A DNA stretch of 64,000 bases from Eremophila alpestris peregrina (taxonomy: Eukaryota > Chordata > Aves > Passeriformes > Alaudidae), in contig WMCF01000031.1 in assembly GCA_009792885.1 (NCBI GenBank), positions 742,349-806,348 on the forward strand. Direction: 5' to 3'. Positions within the stretch are counted from its first letter, which is position 1. Each line of letters starts with the position of its first letter. Shown one piece after another: positions 1 to 14,282 of the stretch. The notes under the pieces are model-generated. The model was not told the origin of the DNA. It did not search any database and worked only from the letters and a program-made list of their open reading frames with translations. The position numbers and the translations under genes were made by a program.

Positions 1-3000
1 GTGCAGCTGTGTTCTGTCTGTGTTCTGCCTGCCAGGACACAGGTAAGAGTGAGCAGTGTCAGCTCCTGCCACCTCCCAGCCTGGCTGTGCACAGCAGGTG
101 CTGCAGGATCACTGCCAGCTGAAAGCCACCTTGTTTTCCTGGTTAGGCATTCCACAGGGTTACTGGAAAACTGCTTCAAGTGGCCATCTAGTACTAAGGG
201 AGTGTTTTTCACAACATGAACTGATTCTAATGGACCCTAGAGGGCAACTGGTATTTTCTAGTATTTGCTATGGCACTTCAGGAATGAAAATGACTCTTGC
301 CAGACTAAACAAGGCTAAATTAAATGAACAAATATCCCGTCTCTAAGACAAGTGCAATAACTTGTAGTTATAGGGCAGTGGAGGAACTGACAGCATCGTT
401 TCTTTTGGATAGGATGATGTCACAGTGCGCAGCTTTGGTCTGTTGACTGAGGCAGATTTTTTATTCCCATGTATCTTATCATCAGCACTTTCAAATCAAT
501 TTTGCCCTTTTGAGCAAGGGAAGGGAGAGTTGGAGGTTGCATTTTTATTAGGCACAGCTGGTCCGAGGGACGTCATTTGTTCCTAAAGCCAGGGCTGTCT
601 TTCATATGAAACTGTGGGGTGGATGGTGGGCAGGGAGAATCACTCGAAGTAGTTTCAACAGCTGGGGGTCAAATTATAGGGAAAAGTGGAGAGAAGTGAA
701 ATTTATAATCTATAATTTGAAACCAAAATAAGAATGAGACAAGCTTACTTGAAAGACTGGAAGGAAAAAGATGTGATATATGGCCTGATACAGCCAAGCA
801 AAATGAATACTGCCATTGCACTATTACTTTGCAGACAATCCAAAAAAACCAAAAGGGCCTATTAAGGCTGTCTCTGTGGAGCTCTAATTAGGTCATACAA
901 ACAATCTCTGTTGTTAATAGGACCCTTTAACCATACATGGACACCTTAAGACGTCTGTAGCAGATATAGGAAAGGTTCTGATCCATGATGGGAATAAGAA
1001 GTGAACAAGAGCAAAGAAATAGCAGATGAGAAATTGGCATAGGGGAAAAAAAGGTCTATAAATAGAATTATTGAAGTAGGAGAGAAACGTGAGAGCCTCA
1101 TTCTTCCCCAGAGCTGACATTGTTCTGTTATGTTAGACACGATCTGCTTTGTTTGCTTGAAGTTAAGGGAGTGGAGAAGAGGAATTGGTAGGAAACAATG
1201 CATTTTGAAGGGGAAAAAAAAGCTTCCAAAGGAAAGTGTGGGAAAGATCACGTTAAAAGGATGTGTTTGCTTAGAATGACTGATAAGAGTGACTACCTGT
1301 ATCATCCTAATGAAAGAGATACAGAGGAAGGTTGAGTGTAAATTAAAATAGAATCACAACAAGTGCAGTGGGACCGCTTTGGCTTCAGGACATCATGCAA
1401 AAAGGTGTCAAGTATGTGTGGGTCCTCAGTGCAGACTGGGCTTGTTGAGGCAACAACAGCACCAAGTGACCCACTCACACTTACACTGCAGGTGTGGTCC
1501 CTCTTCACACTTCCCACCCTCCCGAGTTTCCAGGTAGCAAATAACTGTTTCACACCTAGTACTCCCATTATGTCCCAATAATATTCTGACCTTCTCTCTA
1601 GCACAGAACCCCACTCCTGTACTTGTTACAGCTCAGGGTTGTATGAACATGTTCTAGAATCTTGAAAGAGTTATGGACTTAATCATAGCAGGATACTCTG
1701 TGGGCCAGCAAATGTTTGTCAAATATAGCAGTGTACCTGGATAAGGGAGGATTTAATACCTGAATATCTGCAGAAAGCACACACTGAATGTGCAGTTGTT
1801 CATGGCATACTTGGAATGTGCTGTTCAGTCACCAGTGGGTGTACAGTATTTTTGTCACCTGAGTCCTGTAACTGGCTCACTTGGGGTGAATTTGCTAGTG
1901 GGATATTCACAGGACATTCTTCAGAATCAGGCCTGATTCTGAGCTATTTGCAACAAGCAATGTTGCACACTAACACTTACAGGTAGTGAAGCATCTGAAA
2001 TTTCAGAATGTCACAATCCACTTACCAGTGGCTCAGTACTATAAAGAGCCTAATTTAGTACTCAGGCAGAATCTTCCCTTGGATGTTTAAGTCCCACTGA
2101 ATTAGACGCTAAGAGAGTCAAAGCCATGAGCAAAAACCACTTTAGACACCTTTATATGCATTTCAATCCAGCAGTACATGGCCCTACAGCATTTTATCAG
2201 CAATTTTTAAGCTCCTCAATACCCATATGAAAACCAGAGGGATTATATGGCTTTGCTTATGCTGTTATGAATAATTTCCTAAAGATTGTATAGGAGACCT
2301 GTAGTTCATAGTGTAAAAAGCATCCCATTTCAATCCTTCACTCCTCATTGAGGAAAACATCAAGTATAGCTGTCACAGGGAAGGAGATGGCTTAGGAGAT
2401 CTGCTGGCTTCTTTCTGGCCTGTTGTCTGTGCTGACTCTGTGCTGTGTTCCATAGAGTAAGTCTGACACGCCACTGCTTGGATTTTGGAGCAGCCAAGTT
2501 ATAACTGGTTGAAAAACCCTAGTGAAGGGACTGTGTCTACTCATTACCCTGGATAGTTTTACCAGTATATGTTGCCTAGAACCCTAGAACCAAGGGCAAG
2601 ATTGGAATAGTGCTGGTCTCTGGAGGAAGTCAGGAATTTTAGAAGCAGCGCTGAAAATAATATGAGCTACCTATAGCAGAATTTCTTCAAACTCAACTAC
2701 ACCTGCATAGGAGTCTACAGAAAAATATCCTCATTTTAGATCACTTTATTCACAAATCTGTCACCTGTTGTTGTAAATGCAAAGGAAGCTGTCAAAGAGC
2801 TGCCTGGGTGTTCACCCTGCCATAACTGAGCTGCATTTCACTTGGATTTGGATGGAACTTATTTACAATAGATCTTTGTTTATTGCAAAAGTTCGTGACG
2901 AGGGGTTTCAAGAAGGCAAAAAATAATAGTGCAAAAGCTAATTTTAAGTATTCATAACAAAAGAAGTAATCTATATGTCAATTATACACAGGCACCCTGT

Positions 3001-6000
3001 ACATCAGCAGGTGGCACAACGTATAGGAAACTCAAGGCAGTGGTTTGGTAGCAAACCAACTGAGCTGATACCGTGTTTTGCTGGTGACATCATCACTGCT
3101 GGATGGCTCTTTGGAATAAATAACCTCTTCCACATGTCCCTAAGCACACAGCTCCCAAAATAAAATTCAATTGCTGTAAGGCTCAAGGACATCCTAAATC
3201 ACCTTGGGTTAATAAGCAGCAGAAATAGAGAAGGAAGGAGTCCAGGATTTGTTTTTATTTCACTGGAAATACTTCAGATGAAGCAATTGTTAAATGCATT
3301 AAATACTATGTAGGGCAAGCAGGAAATAAAAGCATTAAGTTGGGAGAGATGTTTATATCAGATTAAAATACTGAAAACCTGGCAGGAAATACTGCTCTAA
3401 CTTGTGTATTGGCAGACTGGAAACCATGGCAGCATTCAAGATAGGCTGAGGTTCTGTAACTGCTTAATGAGCACTGGCTTTGTCAGGAGTCTTTGCAGAG
3501 GGCTGTGTTAAATATTTCAGAATACAGAGGAAGTTTAACGTGCAACTTCCCTGAGGAAAAAAAAAACGCACAAGAACACTTGCATCGTCACTCACAAACA
3601 GCAAAACTAATTCCCAAGTAGATGCTATGTGAAGGATGAGTAAATATAACTTCCACTTAGACCTAATCTGTAATTCTGGAATGTAAATGGTGCCTTTATC
3701 TCTTGCTCTGAACCAGGAAAATTTCAGAAAGTATGAATAGATGTGTAATGAATGAGTAATGCCAGTTTATTTAGATGTGTCCAGAGCAGTTGATCTTCCA
3801 GGAACTAACAGGTGAAAAATGAGTCCTGAGTCAGTTCATGCTGGTTCTCTTTTTAAAGAAGTTGGACTTAATTATTCTGGCGTGGTCTTTGTTTATCAGT
3901 CTGTAATACAGGGGAAATTGTGTCTAGAGACACTTCTGCATTTAACATGCCCTGTCATTGCAGCAAAAGGTAAACCCTGTTCTAACACTCAGCTTGTGTT
4001 TCACTGAATTTTTGAGAATTTTCACTGCCACTTCAAGCCTTGTACCATCTGTGTGATGCACCACAGAGAATTGCATGGTTACATTCCCTGAGACTTTGTG
4101 AAGCTGGAATTTTATTTAAATAATAATTGGGATGTTATTATCATTAATGTTGATTAGGTTCCAGTTTCTAAAGACATACAAAGCATAAGTAGTAAAGGTG
4201 TAAATAAATCATGAGTGCACAATATACAAAGGATATTGTTCCTGCAGCTAGAGAAGAGATGAGGGATTTCTCTCTGCATACTTTCTAAGCATTAGGTTTG
4301 CCTTCTCCCTCTGCCCCGTTAGGGTTTTTTTCTCCTTACAATGGACAATAACAAAGCATTAAAACACAAGAACCTGCCCTGGGTAGTGTTTTGCCCTCAA
4401 GACCTGTAGGGAAACCATTGACAGGAGTTGCTGCGTCTATACAAAACTAAGAGGGAAATGGAAAGCTCCTGAAGTTGGAGCCATCTTTCTGCTTTCTGTG
4501 AGAGAATCCATGCTTAGCTTACAAGTGCAGTGGGAGAAGTGACCATCATCCAGCACAGATTCCCTTTTTCTTTTTCACATGTTGCACTAAATAACACAAC
4601 ACCATTTTGGTTCATGAGAGAAAATTTTAAAAGAAAGACAAAAAGTGTAAAAAAACCACTTGCTAACCTAAATGGTGAGTAGTTTTTGATTGGTATCATT
4701 TGGTGTGTCCTGCGGTGTGCAGCTGAACTGGACTGAGAAGCTGGGACATGCAGGCTCTCAGAGAAGTGGTATTTTCAGAAGTCCCCTTACACCACTTGTC
4801 CCTGCCTTTGCTGATTTTTTCCTCACAGTGCAGTGTTTTCTCTTGTCCTTTGTTCAGTGCTGTCTTAAAACAATTTGAACATCATAGTTTCACAAGTCAC
4901 TTGCAGGCTGCACTTTTCATTCTGCATTTCATCCCATCCTACTCTTTCCACTCCCGAGAGAAGCTGAGGCAATCCCTTCCACTGCCTGCTGTGTTCCTCT
5001 TGCCCACCACGGCTGGGGCAGCTGCCAGAGGTGGAGGTGAGCAGGAAGCAGTGATGGAGAGAGCAGAGGGGAGCACCTGGCACTGTGAGATCACACTAGT
5101 AAGAGCTGGTTTAAAATTTCTGTCAATGACAGGCAGTTCAGAGACACTTGACAGTTTTATCACAGCAGAGCACGCTGTAATTTCACTGCTTACATGGTGC
5201 ATGTGCTTGCATTTTACTGGTGTTCCTCTGCCTCCCCACCCATCTGCCACAGTCACCTGAATGCAGTGACTTGAGTCACAAAGTGCTCTTTGTCCTATAC
5301 CACATCACACTGAAAATCCAGTAGGGAAGAATGCCAACTATTTATCCCCTCTCCCAGGAAATACTGGCAAAGACTGGTTGTTTTAAAAACTCTGAATAGC
5401 ACTGGCATTTGAGTGTTCCACTAAGTGGAATTTTCATCTCAGATGAATTTTTTTTTAGAGACACCATTTATGAGCATTTCACCATGTATTTGCTGTGTAG
5501 AAGTGGTTCTCCATCCCAAATCCAACCCCACATCCTCTGTCCCACCTCCTATGTTTATAGAGAATGCCATAATCATATGGTGCTAATACTGTGCCTGTCA
5601 CAAAGCAGGTATGTCTAAATGGCAGCCTTTCAGGATTTTAGCTCCCTCTTCCAGAAAACCATAGTTGCAGTTGTTTTCAGCTGCAAATCCTCAGGTCAGA
5701 CACTAAAGACTATGGAGGGGCACAGTGATGTTTTGGTGATCCTCATCTTTACATTCTAAAATCTCTCAGCTTAGTTAAGTCTGTATTATAAAGATCCCAA
5801 ACCACATCATACTATCATACAACACTTGAAATCATGCATATAGCAAGCCCAGCCTTTACATTAAATCAGCTGAGACAGAGACCTTGACAGTCATTTCTCA
5901 GAAGCAGAAGTACTCAAGATGCCTGCATTGAGGCAGATTTTTGTAAGCCTTTAGCTGTTCCACAGTCCTTCCACAAACAGTGAGAGACTTGTGTGGCAAA

Positions 6001-8500
6001 CTGTGAGTGTGCCAGTGAAGATTATTAGCATGTGACAGCACCACCATGCTTTTCCCTGGCAGCAGGGCACAGTGCCTGGGACACTGAGGGAGCAGAGCTG
6101 GTGGGTGACCGGTGTGTGCTCCCTGACCTCCCAAGAAGAGAGCCCAAGGAGTCTCTGACAAGCCTTGTCCTTCACACCCCGAGACCTTGCTGTAAGCACT
6201 GTTCCTCCAGACCAGTCAGGGCAGCAAGAGGAGGGCTGGGACAGAGGACAGCAAGCCCAGGGAAGTTTAGTTTAGCAGGCTATAAATCCCCCTTCCCCTC
6301 CTCCCCTCTTTATTGCCTGTCTTTGGAAAACACAATCCGATATAAACCAGAGAGAGTGGAAGCAGGGCAATAAAACTGTACGGCAGGAGCACGAGTGTCA
6401 CAGGGTGTTATATTACTGGCATTCCAAGTGGCTGATGTCAGGCAGTGAGCAGCAGGGCCCACAAACCCACCAGGGCAAAGAAATGTCCCAACTGTCCTTT
6501 GTGGTCCTGTGACATCCCTTGTGTTCAGATGCATTCTCAACTCTTATTCTATTCATCTCTTCTGCCCTTTGCTACTCCCAAGTCCTTGTGTTATGATTTC
6601 AGGGGCTCTGGTTTCCAGGCTGTTCAAGTTTTGATACCAATCAAAACTCAGGCCTTCTGACCACGAGTCAGGATATTCTTGAAACATGATGTGTTGTCTG
6701 GTCCATGTGTAACAGGATCAGCAGTGCTGCATATACAAAAATTATTTCTTGATGTGAAGATTGCTGGATTGAAAAATATATATTGATTTAATTTAAAAGT
6801 TAAATGTCATGAACTCAAGTCTTTTTAGATAGGGCCAAGAGTCTCAAAACTGGTTAGCAGATCTGAGTGCCCTACATGAGTGCTGGTTTTCACAGGACTG
6901 GCTCCCAGCATTTTCTGAAAACCAGGCCCCTTTAAGGTACTATTAATTGTGCACTTAAAAGAGTTTTCAACTGTCTTTGCCAATGCTTGCTGTGAAAAAT
7001 TGAAGGAAAGACACTTAACCACAAGTTCCGAGGTATAAATATTGCTCAGAAACTCAGACATACTTCCATTCATAGGAGCTGGCACAAGTATGATTTCTTG
7101 GGGCTAAGTTTCTTTCTCCTCAGTTGTCTTCAGTTAGGTGTTTGCTATAAATTAAATTGCAAAGCTCATGTAATTGGTAGACTGAAAGAAATATCTCTGG
7201 AAAAGAATTAATTCTGCTCTTTTTTTTGGATACGGTCGCACAATCAAAATTAAGCCAGCTTAAGTCAAGATGCATAACTCATGTTTTTCTCTCTCTTCTT
7301 ATTGTTGGTATTGTTCAGAGTGGGTTTGGGTTGGATCAGTTTCCTGACTTGATTTGTTCCGCGGCTGTATGAATGCTTGCTTGCACACGAGACGTGGGGG
7401 AATGCAGTGAAGGACAAGGGAATATGAGGTGAACTTTTGGGGACAGCCTCCCCTTATGTGGACTTAAAGGAACCCTTTAACAGCAGCCTCAGAGATGCTT
7501 GCCAATAATGGCTTTGTCATCTTCTAGGTTTGTACATCTTTCTGCGAAGTTAGGACATGTAACAAACTTAGAGTCCTCACTTTGGACAACCAAAGTTTGG
7601 TGATTTGAATCTCACAATTATTTACCATTTAAGTATACTCCAGCTCTAGGGAGTACTCAGCAGTGCCAGTATGCTCATTGAGATGGTAAATTATGAATGT
7701 AGATTCATAGAGCCCTGTGCTTGAATTTCTCTGCCATTTTATAAATATGGCACATGTACTCTGGGGTAGTTTTGGAGCATGTTGGGAAAAAATACCCAAA
7801 TTAACTTTTGAAGTGGACCAATTAAAGCATAGTAAATCCCTGTGTAGACACTCTTCCTGAGTATCAAAGAGGCCTTAATTCAGGTCAACCTAATTTATTT
7901 TGTATTGAAGTAAAACAAATCAAATAAAGGTCCCTTTAATCCTAAATGAGAGTGCCTGTGCAGGCGGGTGGAGGGGGCTTAACGCTATTCAGAATTTAAT
8001 GGCATTTGATTGCAATTACTTAGAATAATCTCCTTTATGAGGTTTTTGGACACTCCTCTCAAATTCAGTTGCACTGTTTGTTTAATTATATGGAATAAAG
8101 TTGACATTGAAGAGTTAACATTGGAAATTGAATTCCAGAGGGTTTTCTGTTCATGTTGAGATTTTGAATGACCGAGGAAGCAGGAGAAGGACATGTGATT
8201 ATCTCACCATTGTAGATACGCATTGCTCTCCATCTCATTTATTTCTACACATTTCCCCAAGTCTGCATAGCACTGATTTTTAGATCTGAGTTAACTTCCT
8301 GGTTCAATACAGCACTCAGAAGAGAAAGCTGTTAATCATTGAGTTTCCTGGTCTACATATGAAGGGAGGCTCTCTTCATTCTCTTCTCCATCCAGATGGC
8401 TGTTTAATGTATAGAGTATCATATTATTTTGCATGAACATATAACACCTTTAATCCTGTGATCCTAAAGGGCCTTCCAAATGTCAGTGAGCCAAGCCTCC
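1..8500. other. Intergenic, nothing recognised
   Basis: Only short open frames are present, the longest 170 codons at 4748-5260 with no family resemblance. No RNA gene or confident repeat was seen. The sequence is of mixed composition with AT-rich stretches. Confidence 0.6.
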
Positions 8501-8504
8501 ACAC

Positions 8505-8690
8505 TGCCCCTGAGAAAATCAGTGAAGTGCCATTATCCCAAATTTGCAGATAGGAAAGACACAATCCTAAGGAGTAAATTGTCTCGCCTAAGGTCACACA
8601 CAAGGAGAGAATGACTGCATGGAATAAAACCAATTCTTCTAAATCCCTGTTTTGTGACTCAGTCACAAGACTGCCCTTCTCTATTGTTTT
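8505..8690 (+). mobile_element. Possible ancient MIR-like SINE fragment
   Basis: The order of cattatcccaaatttgcaga, an A-rich gap, gcctaaggtcacaca (8586-8600) and a later tgactcagtcac...actgccc block follows the layout of MIR/CORE-SINE elements (cccattttacagatg, then gcccaaggtcacaca, then the gactc block). It is highly diverged. A RepeatMasker search would decide. Confidence 0.5.
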
Positions 8691-8694
8691 ATAA

Positions 8695-11600
8695 CAAGCC
8701 TTATTTCCACTATCTTCCCCTTCCAGAAATTCTGCTGTCAATACAGTCCTTTCTGTGGTAGCCACATTGTCTGGCAGTATCTATTAGGAAAGATGGAGAA
8801 GTTACTGGTGGTAGGCTTTAGGGCTGCCGTGGCACTTCAGTGTGGTGGGGTCTTTCTGCTCCTAATCCATTGTATCAGCTCCTGGCAATTCAAGCCCTGT
8901 CTACTGAATTGCTGGGGGTGAAAGGTCAATGCATTAAGCATAGCAGATTAATACACTGCAGTAAATCCCAGAACCAGCACTTTAAGGAGCCAGTAATATT
9001 TCACACGTGATTGTTCTACCAATTGATTGCACCATCTTGTGAGTGCGTTGTGTGTGTGTATTTCTTTGACTCCATTTACGAGCTTTCCCAAGCTCCCCTG
9101 TTTAGTGGAGATTGCTGTGTCCCACACTGGTTGCACTTTGATCAGGGAAATTCAATACCTGAGGTCTGGGCTTTATAGGAAAGCAAGGTCCAGATTAAGG
9201 GAATTAGCCACAGTATATCACAACTAATAAAAGAGTGATTGAGCCCCACCACAGTGCTGCCCCAGGGGACGGGAGGAAAAAGGAGGGGGGCAGTTAGTGG
9301 GGGGAATGAAGACTTGCAGATAAAGCCATGTCCATAATTAAAAATTAATAAACCTGCTATCACGTCATGCCTCTTACAGTGCTAGCAACCAAAGCAACAT
9401 TTTTTCACAAAATGTTGCAGCAATAGCCTTTTCTTTCGTATTTTCCTTTCCTGTTTCTTCCTGTTGATCTTGTCGATTCCCACATTTTCAGTGCAACTAA
9501 ATTGTAAGTCTTTTTAGGAATTTTGTGGAGAAATAAATGGCATATTTGACTGATTCTTATGTCCATTTCATGGCAGTGATTAAATAACTCAGTTCAGTAG
9601 GAGATGCAGTTTCAGACACTTGACAAAAGCAGGAGTAGGAGCACCAACTGTTGTGTGGATGCTGGGATTTCTCTCAAGATAAGCCTTGAGAGTTTTGTAA
9701 AGGGCCTGCCTATTGTTATTATGAACCCCATCAGAATCATTTCTTTATCCACACTGCTTTAAAGAAAAGAAAAAAAATAATCAAACCAAATCTGAGTATG
9801 TAGTTTGCTCTTGGACTAAGACCTATTGCTGCAATAATTTTCTTGGAAGGTTTTCACAGTCATATGCCAAGACACAGTGTAACATCTGCATATCTAAATC
9901 AGGAGATAGTAGGTTTTATTCTTTCATAGACAGTGACTGAAGAAAGATTACTGATCATTCTATCAGAGGGAATCAGACTGCTGCCAAATCCAAATCATTC
10001 AGTTACAAAAAGATTCTGTATCAACTAAGGCTGTGAGCTTCACTTTGTTCTAATTTCCTTGCCCATGTTTTTTTCTGAGTTCTTAATCCACACCAAACTT
10101 CCTTTGAGTTTTTCTTATTCTTTTTAAAGATATTTACTTTAACTAGGAGTGGCAGGAAGACCCAGCACATAATGCCTGTGTCTGGCACCTCCTTTGTCAT
10201 ACACATGGCTGGGGCTGGGTACACTGTTGGAGGTGCAGATGTCCATGAACAGCCTTGATTTGTTTCCCAAACTGGGTACTTGATTTTTCATGTTCTTTGT
10301 CCATGATATTGGTTTGGAAAACAAACACAGAAAATGATCTAATTTTATAGTATGTCTTTGCATTTAGAAGTCTGTTAATGAAATTATTTTGGTGCTTCCT
10401 AATTTGAATCTGCAAAAGCATTTTAGCATGCGCCTAATCTGACCTGTTGTGTGTTGTAGGAGTTTTATTGGAGTCAAATACAGGGTTAAGTGCTTCACTG
10501 AGTGACAGCCACAGCAATTTAAACTAGACACATAATGAAAGGAAGGATGTATTAGCCATACTTAGTGCCTTGCAGAGTTTTAGGATTTCTGTGTGTTGGA
10601 TAAGTGTCAACATCCTCTCCAATAACAAATTCCTATCTTTTTTACTAAATCTTTTCATTTCAATACTCTTCAGCATTCCAACATAAACAATGGTGAACAG
10701 TGAAGCCAGTGGAAAGAGAGTGTTGAACTAAATGCATATTTGATCAGGTTGCTAGAATCCATTTTCACCTATTATTTATTATTACTGTTTATTACTATGG
10801 TATAAAGTAGATGGCTACATAAATAGATATTCTGTCTAATTAGGCAGGTCTGCCTGAAATTCTCATTCATTTGCCAGGTAATGCATTTTCAGGCAAATGG
10901 CACAACAGTATTGACTAATCACAGTAACTCTTGACAGTGTTTTTTAGAACACCTGACCATGCAGACTACTTTGAAAGCATAGGCAATTTTTTTTTGTCCC
11001 CTTGTGCCAGCTAATTAAATTTGCCCCAAGTTTTCAGAAATACATAAAGTAATTTTCTTCCAGGGTCAGGATTTCCTGCTTTCTAACACTTCTGTTTTGT
11101 GTAAGGCCAGGAATTTTCATGCAAAAGCACTCATTTGTGCTTGTCACATTCTCTCTAAGCAAACCAGGTTCCCAGCCTCCTCAGCTTTGATATCATTACA
11201 AGAGGAGATAGAAAAAGTGAACAGAAAAGAATGTTCAATTTAAGCTTGTAAAAAGCTATCAATAATTCAAGACAAATGGTTGGTTGGCTTGAGCAGAAAA
11301 TGTTGGTTAAATATCAGTTCCTAGAAAGATTTTTTTCCTGACACAATTGAGGCATCTCTTTGAATTGTCTGCCAAAAGTGGGCTAAACTCAAAAGCAAAA
11401 TTATATATATTAGTTGAGACAGTGACAGCCCTGATATGTATTAAACTTGTCCAAGTATGAGCAAACCCACTTTACTGTGATACAGAAGTTAAGCACTCAG
11501 GAACATATTATTTTATTTGACATTAAAATATAAATAAGGTGGAGAATTTCAGAATTGTCATCACTAGCTTTTAAAAAGTTGAACCTAAACTTTGTGTCCC

Positions 11601-13355
11601 ATAAAATCTTACTAGATCATGTGCTCTTATGTAGTCTGTTACCTCACAGCAATTAAAGACCAACTCAAGCAACTTTGTGACAGCACAGCAACTCCACCTT
11701 CTCTTACTGAAGATGGTCCATGCTGAGCAGTTTCTCCCTCTTGAATCCCCCACAGTCACCTGTGACTCTGTATTACTCATAGTTTGTGCTGGTTAAATTA
11801 TCTGCTTTCATTATTTCCTTATTCACCTGCCAAATAACAGGGAAAAAAATATAAACCCCACTTTCTCTAAAAAAACCCTCTAACTGTCACATCAGATGAT
11901 GCCTTTAGCCCAGTGTCCTGTGCATGAATGGATCATGGATCTGGGTGTCAGTGAGACAAACTTGTCAAGGGAAATCATGTCAATAAACAAAGAGGGGAAC
12001 TTGAGAGCAATGTACCTAATGCAGTTCAGCTTTTCTTAGCATCTCCATTCCAGTCCCTGATACCCCTCCAAGCTACAACTAGTCTAAGTTTACTTCATAG
12101 TCCTGAAACCTTAACATTTTAATGAGGCAAGGTTTTGTCCCATAGAAGCTAAGCTCTACCAGAAATGCCTAGATAAGAGCCAAATATTGAAAATCTTTAT
12201 GTACACAGTAATCCCTTTTCATACAATACTGCCATACAGCTAAGAAATTGATTTCTTTCAGAAGAAAACAAGAGAGCAGCACCCATTAGTTATTAGTTAA
12301 ATATTAGGTGAAATTACTTAAATGCAAAATTTATGGCATTCATTCAGTACAGGATTCAGACTAGTTTTTTAACTGCTTTGTTACTTTTTCCAATCCATGA
12401 ACAATTTACATGGTGAGGGATTAACTACCACTTCTTTAGGCATTTATTCCTGCTTCTATTCAGCTGAATGGTAAAATCTTGATGGGTTTGAACAAGGATG
12501 AATCAAGGCTGATAAAAAGTCTACTGAAGATTCCCATCAATCCCCATGGTCTTTGCAGCAGGATCCCCACATGAGTGTAAACTTGAAGCAGCTCAGTGGA
12601 GTTATTTAGAATAACCCAAAACAAGTCTGTTACTGTAACTTGAGCCTGTTTTATAAAGTGGCAGGAAATGAAGACACTGTTGATGGGCAGAACTCAGGAA
12701 ATTGGTTAAACCCCTCAAAATCTCTCTTTTGAGATCCGTCTCCACAAGCAGCGGATGAATGCTACAAGTGATGATGAAATGCCAGTGAGCAGGGCCAGCC
12801 CACATCAACTGTTTCATGACTGCTTGCCAGACAAACAGATTGGTTGTCAGAGCAGCAGGAGAAATACTTGGACTGTCAGTAACCAGAAGTTGAAAATCTG
12901 GCAAGGTCAGTCTCTCCCTCTGATCCCAGCACTCCTATGATGACTTCTGATCCCCCATGAGAATGTGATAAAATTCATATAAACTAAAACTGCTTTTAAA
13001 ATAGTTAGGTAGCAGCTAGGTATTAAAATATTTGTATGAAGATATCCTAAGCTCTGCCAAACAGGATGCATGTTGCTATATAAAAGCCATCCAGACAGGA
13101 CATTAAGGTTATAACACTGTCATCTCCACATAGTCATGAAAGATCCTTTTATGAGACTTCCACATCCAGCTCAGTTAGCATATTCCTGGTTCCAACTAGA
13201 CTATACCTTCCAGTAATGCTCTAAGTCCAGTCTCAGCTATCCAATAACATTTATCTTTCATTTTAACGCTTTTTATCCAGTTATGTCAATATATGTTTTA
13301 TAAAGAAAGCCCATTTGTCCTTAGCATTTCCTAGATAGGGACAAAATTATTTACT
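8695..13355. other. Intergenic, nothing recognised but one TATA-like site
   Basis: AT-rich non-coding DNA. A strong TATA-box match, CTATATAAAAG, lies at 13076-13086 (plus strand), without other promoter evidence. Confidence 0.6.
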
Positions 13356-13359
13356 CAAC

Positions 13360-13435
13360 ACTCCAGTGGCAGAGCCAGCAGTAAATGCAGTTTCCTGACT
13401 CAGTGCCCTTTTGCTGAACCACACTGTGCTAGCCT
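13360..13435 (+). mobile_element. Possible ancient MIR-like SINE fragment
   Basis: The motif agtggcagagcca (13365-13377), then tcctgactcagtgccc (13393-13408), then gctgaaccac resembles the central and 3' part of MIR-type amniote SINEs. No target-site duplication is visible, as expected for such an old copy. Confidence 0.5.
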
Positions 13436-14223
13436 AACATTCCCTAATATCTGCAATCACATACAATAGCCTAGTTATCAACCCCCCATTATCTGTAACA
13501 ATGTGTGCTGTAGTGTTTGGCTCTTCTAAGAAATGAGAGACTAGCAAATATTAGGTGTAATTTTCTGATTGTGATTACAGTTGCCCTAAATGGACAGTAT
13601 CATAGTTACCACCTCCCCATCCCTCTGTTCCTATTCAGTCATGTATTTTGAAACCATTTGCTAAATAAAACTTCATTCTACCAAGGGGTCTGGAGAGATT
13701 TTGACCTGGAAGTGCTACTATTCTTCTTCCTTTTTTGTTTAAGGTGGTCCCTTAATAAAATGGGAACATCTACTTCAGATAGTCCAGATTATCAGTATGG
13801 GTTCCATGTTCCTCTTACCTGCACTCCAGGTATCTCTTTTCTGTATTTACAGAACACTGTAAACAGTTGTCATGGGACAGCTCAATGCAGACCTTTTGTC
13901 CATACAAGTGGATTTGTTCATCCTTAGCTAGAGCTGGTACCACTTATCCTCCCACTGTCACCATCTGCCACAGCACAGGGGGTACTAATGTTCTATAGGA
14001 ATAGGTTCTGACTAAACCCTCACGCCTCCAGTTTTTCCAAAGTGACAAAGAATAGAACACTCAGGGCTGTGGTTAATAGAAGGTGAGCAAAATGCTTCCT
14101 AGGTCAGCTTGAAATCAAATGTATTGAGGAGTATTTTCTCTGAATGTGTTCTCACAAGATATTCAGAATGTTCTCAGTGCTTCCTTATACAATGATGACA
14201 GTGTACAAGGAGCTTCCTTGGCA

Positions 14224-14282
14224 ATCACAGAATGGAAAGCTTTGGTTTGGGAAGCTGACAGATCTTAAACCTTAGAGATGAC
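14224..14282 (-). mobile_element. Possible old CR1 3' end
   Basis: The plus strand has aatcacagaatgg, ggtttgggaag and cagatcttaaa in the order of a reversed CR1 tail, with clear divergence and small insertions. The likely age makes the call tentative. Confidence 0.45.

Noticed and set aside
4748..5260. 170-codon plus-strand frame
   Set aside because: No recognised domain and overlapping frames on the opposite strand; treated as chance.
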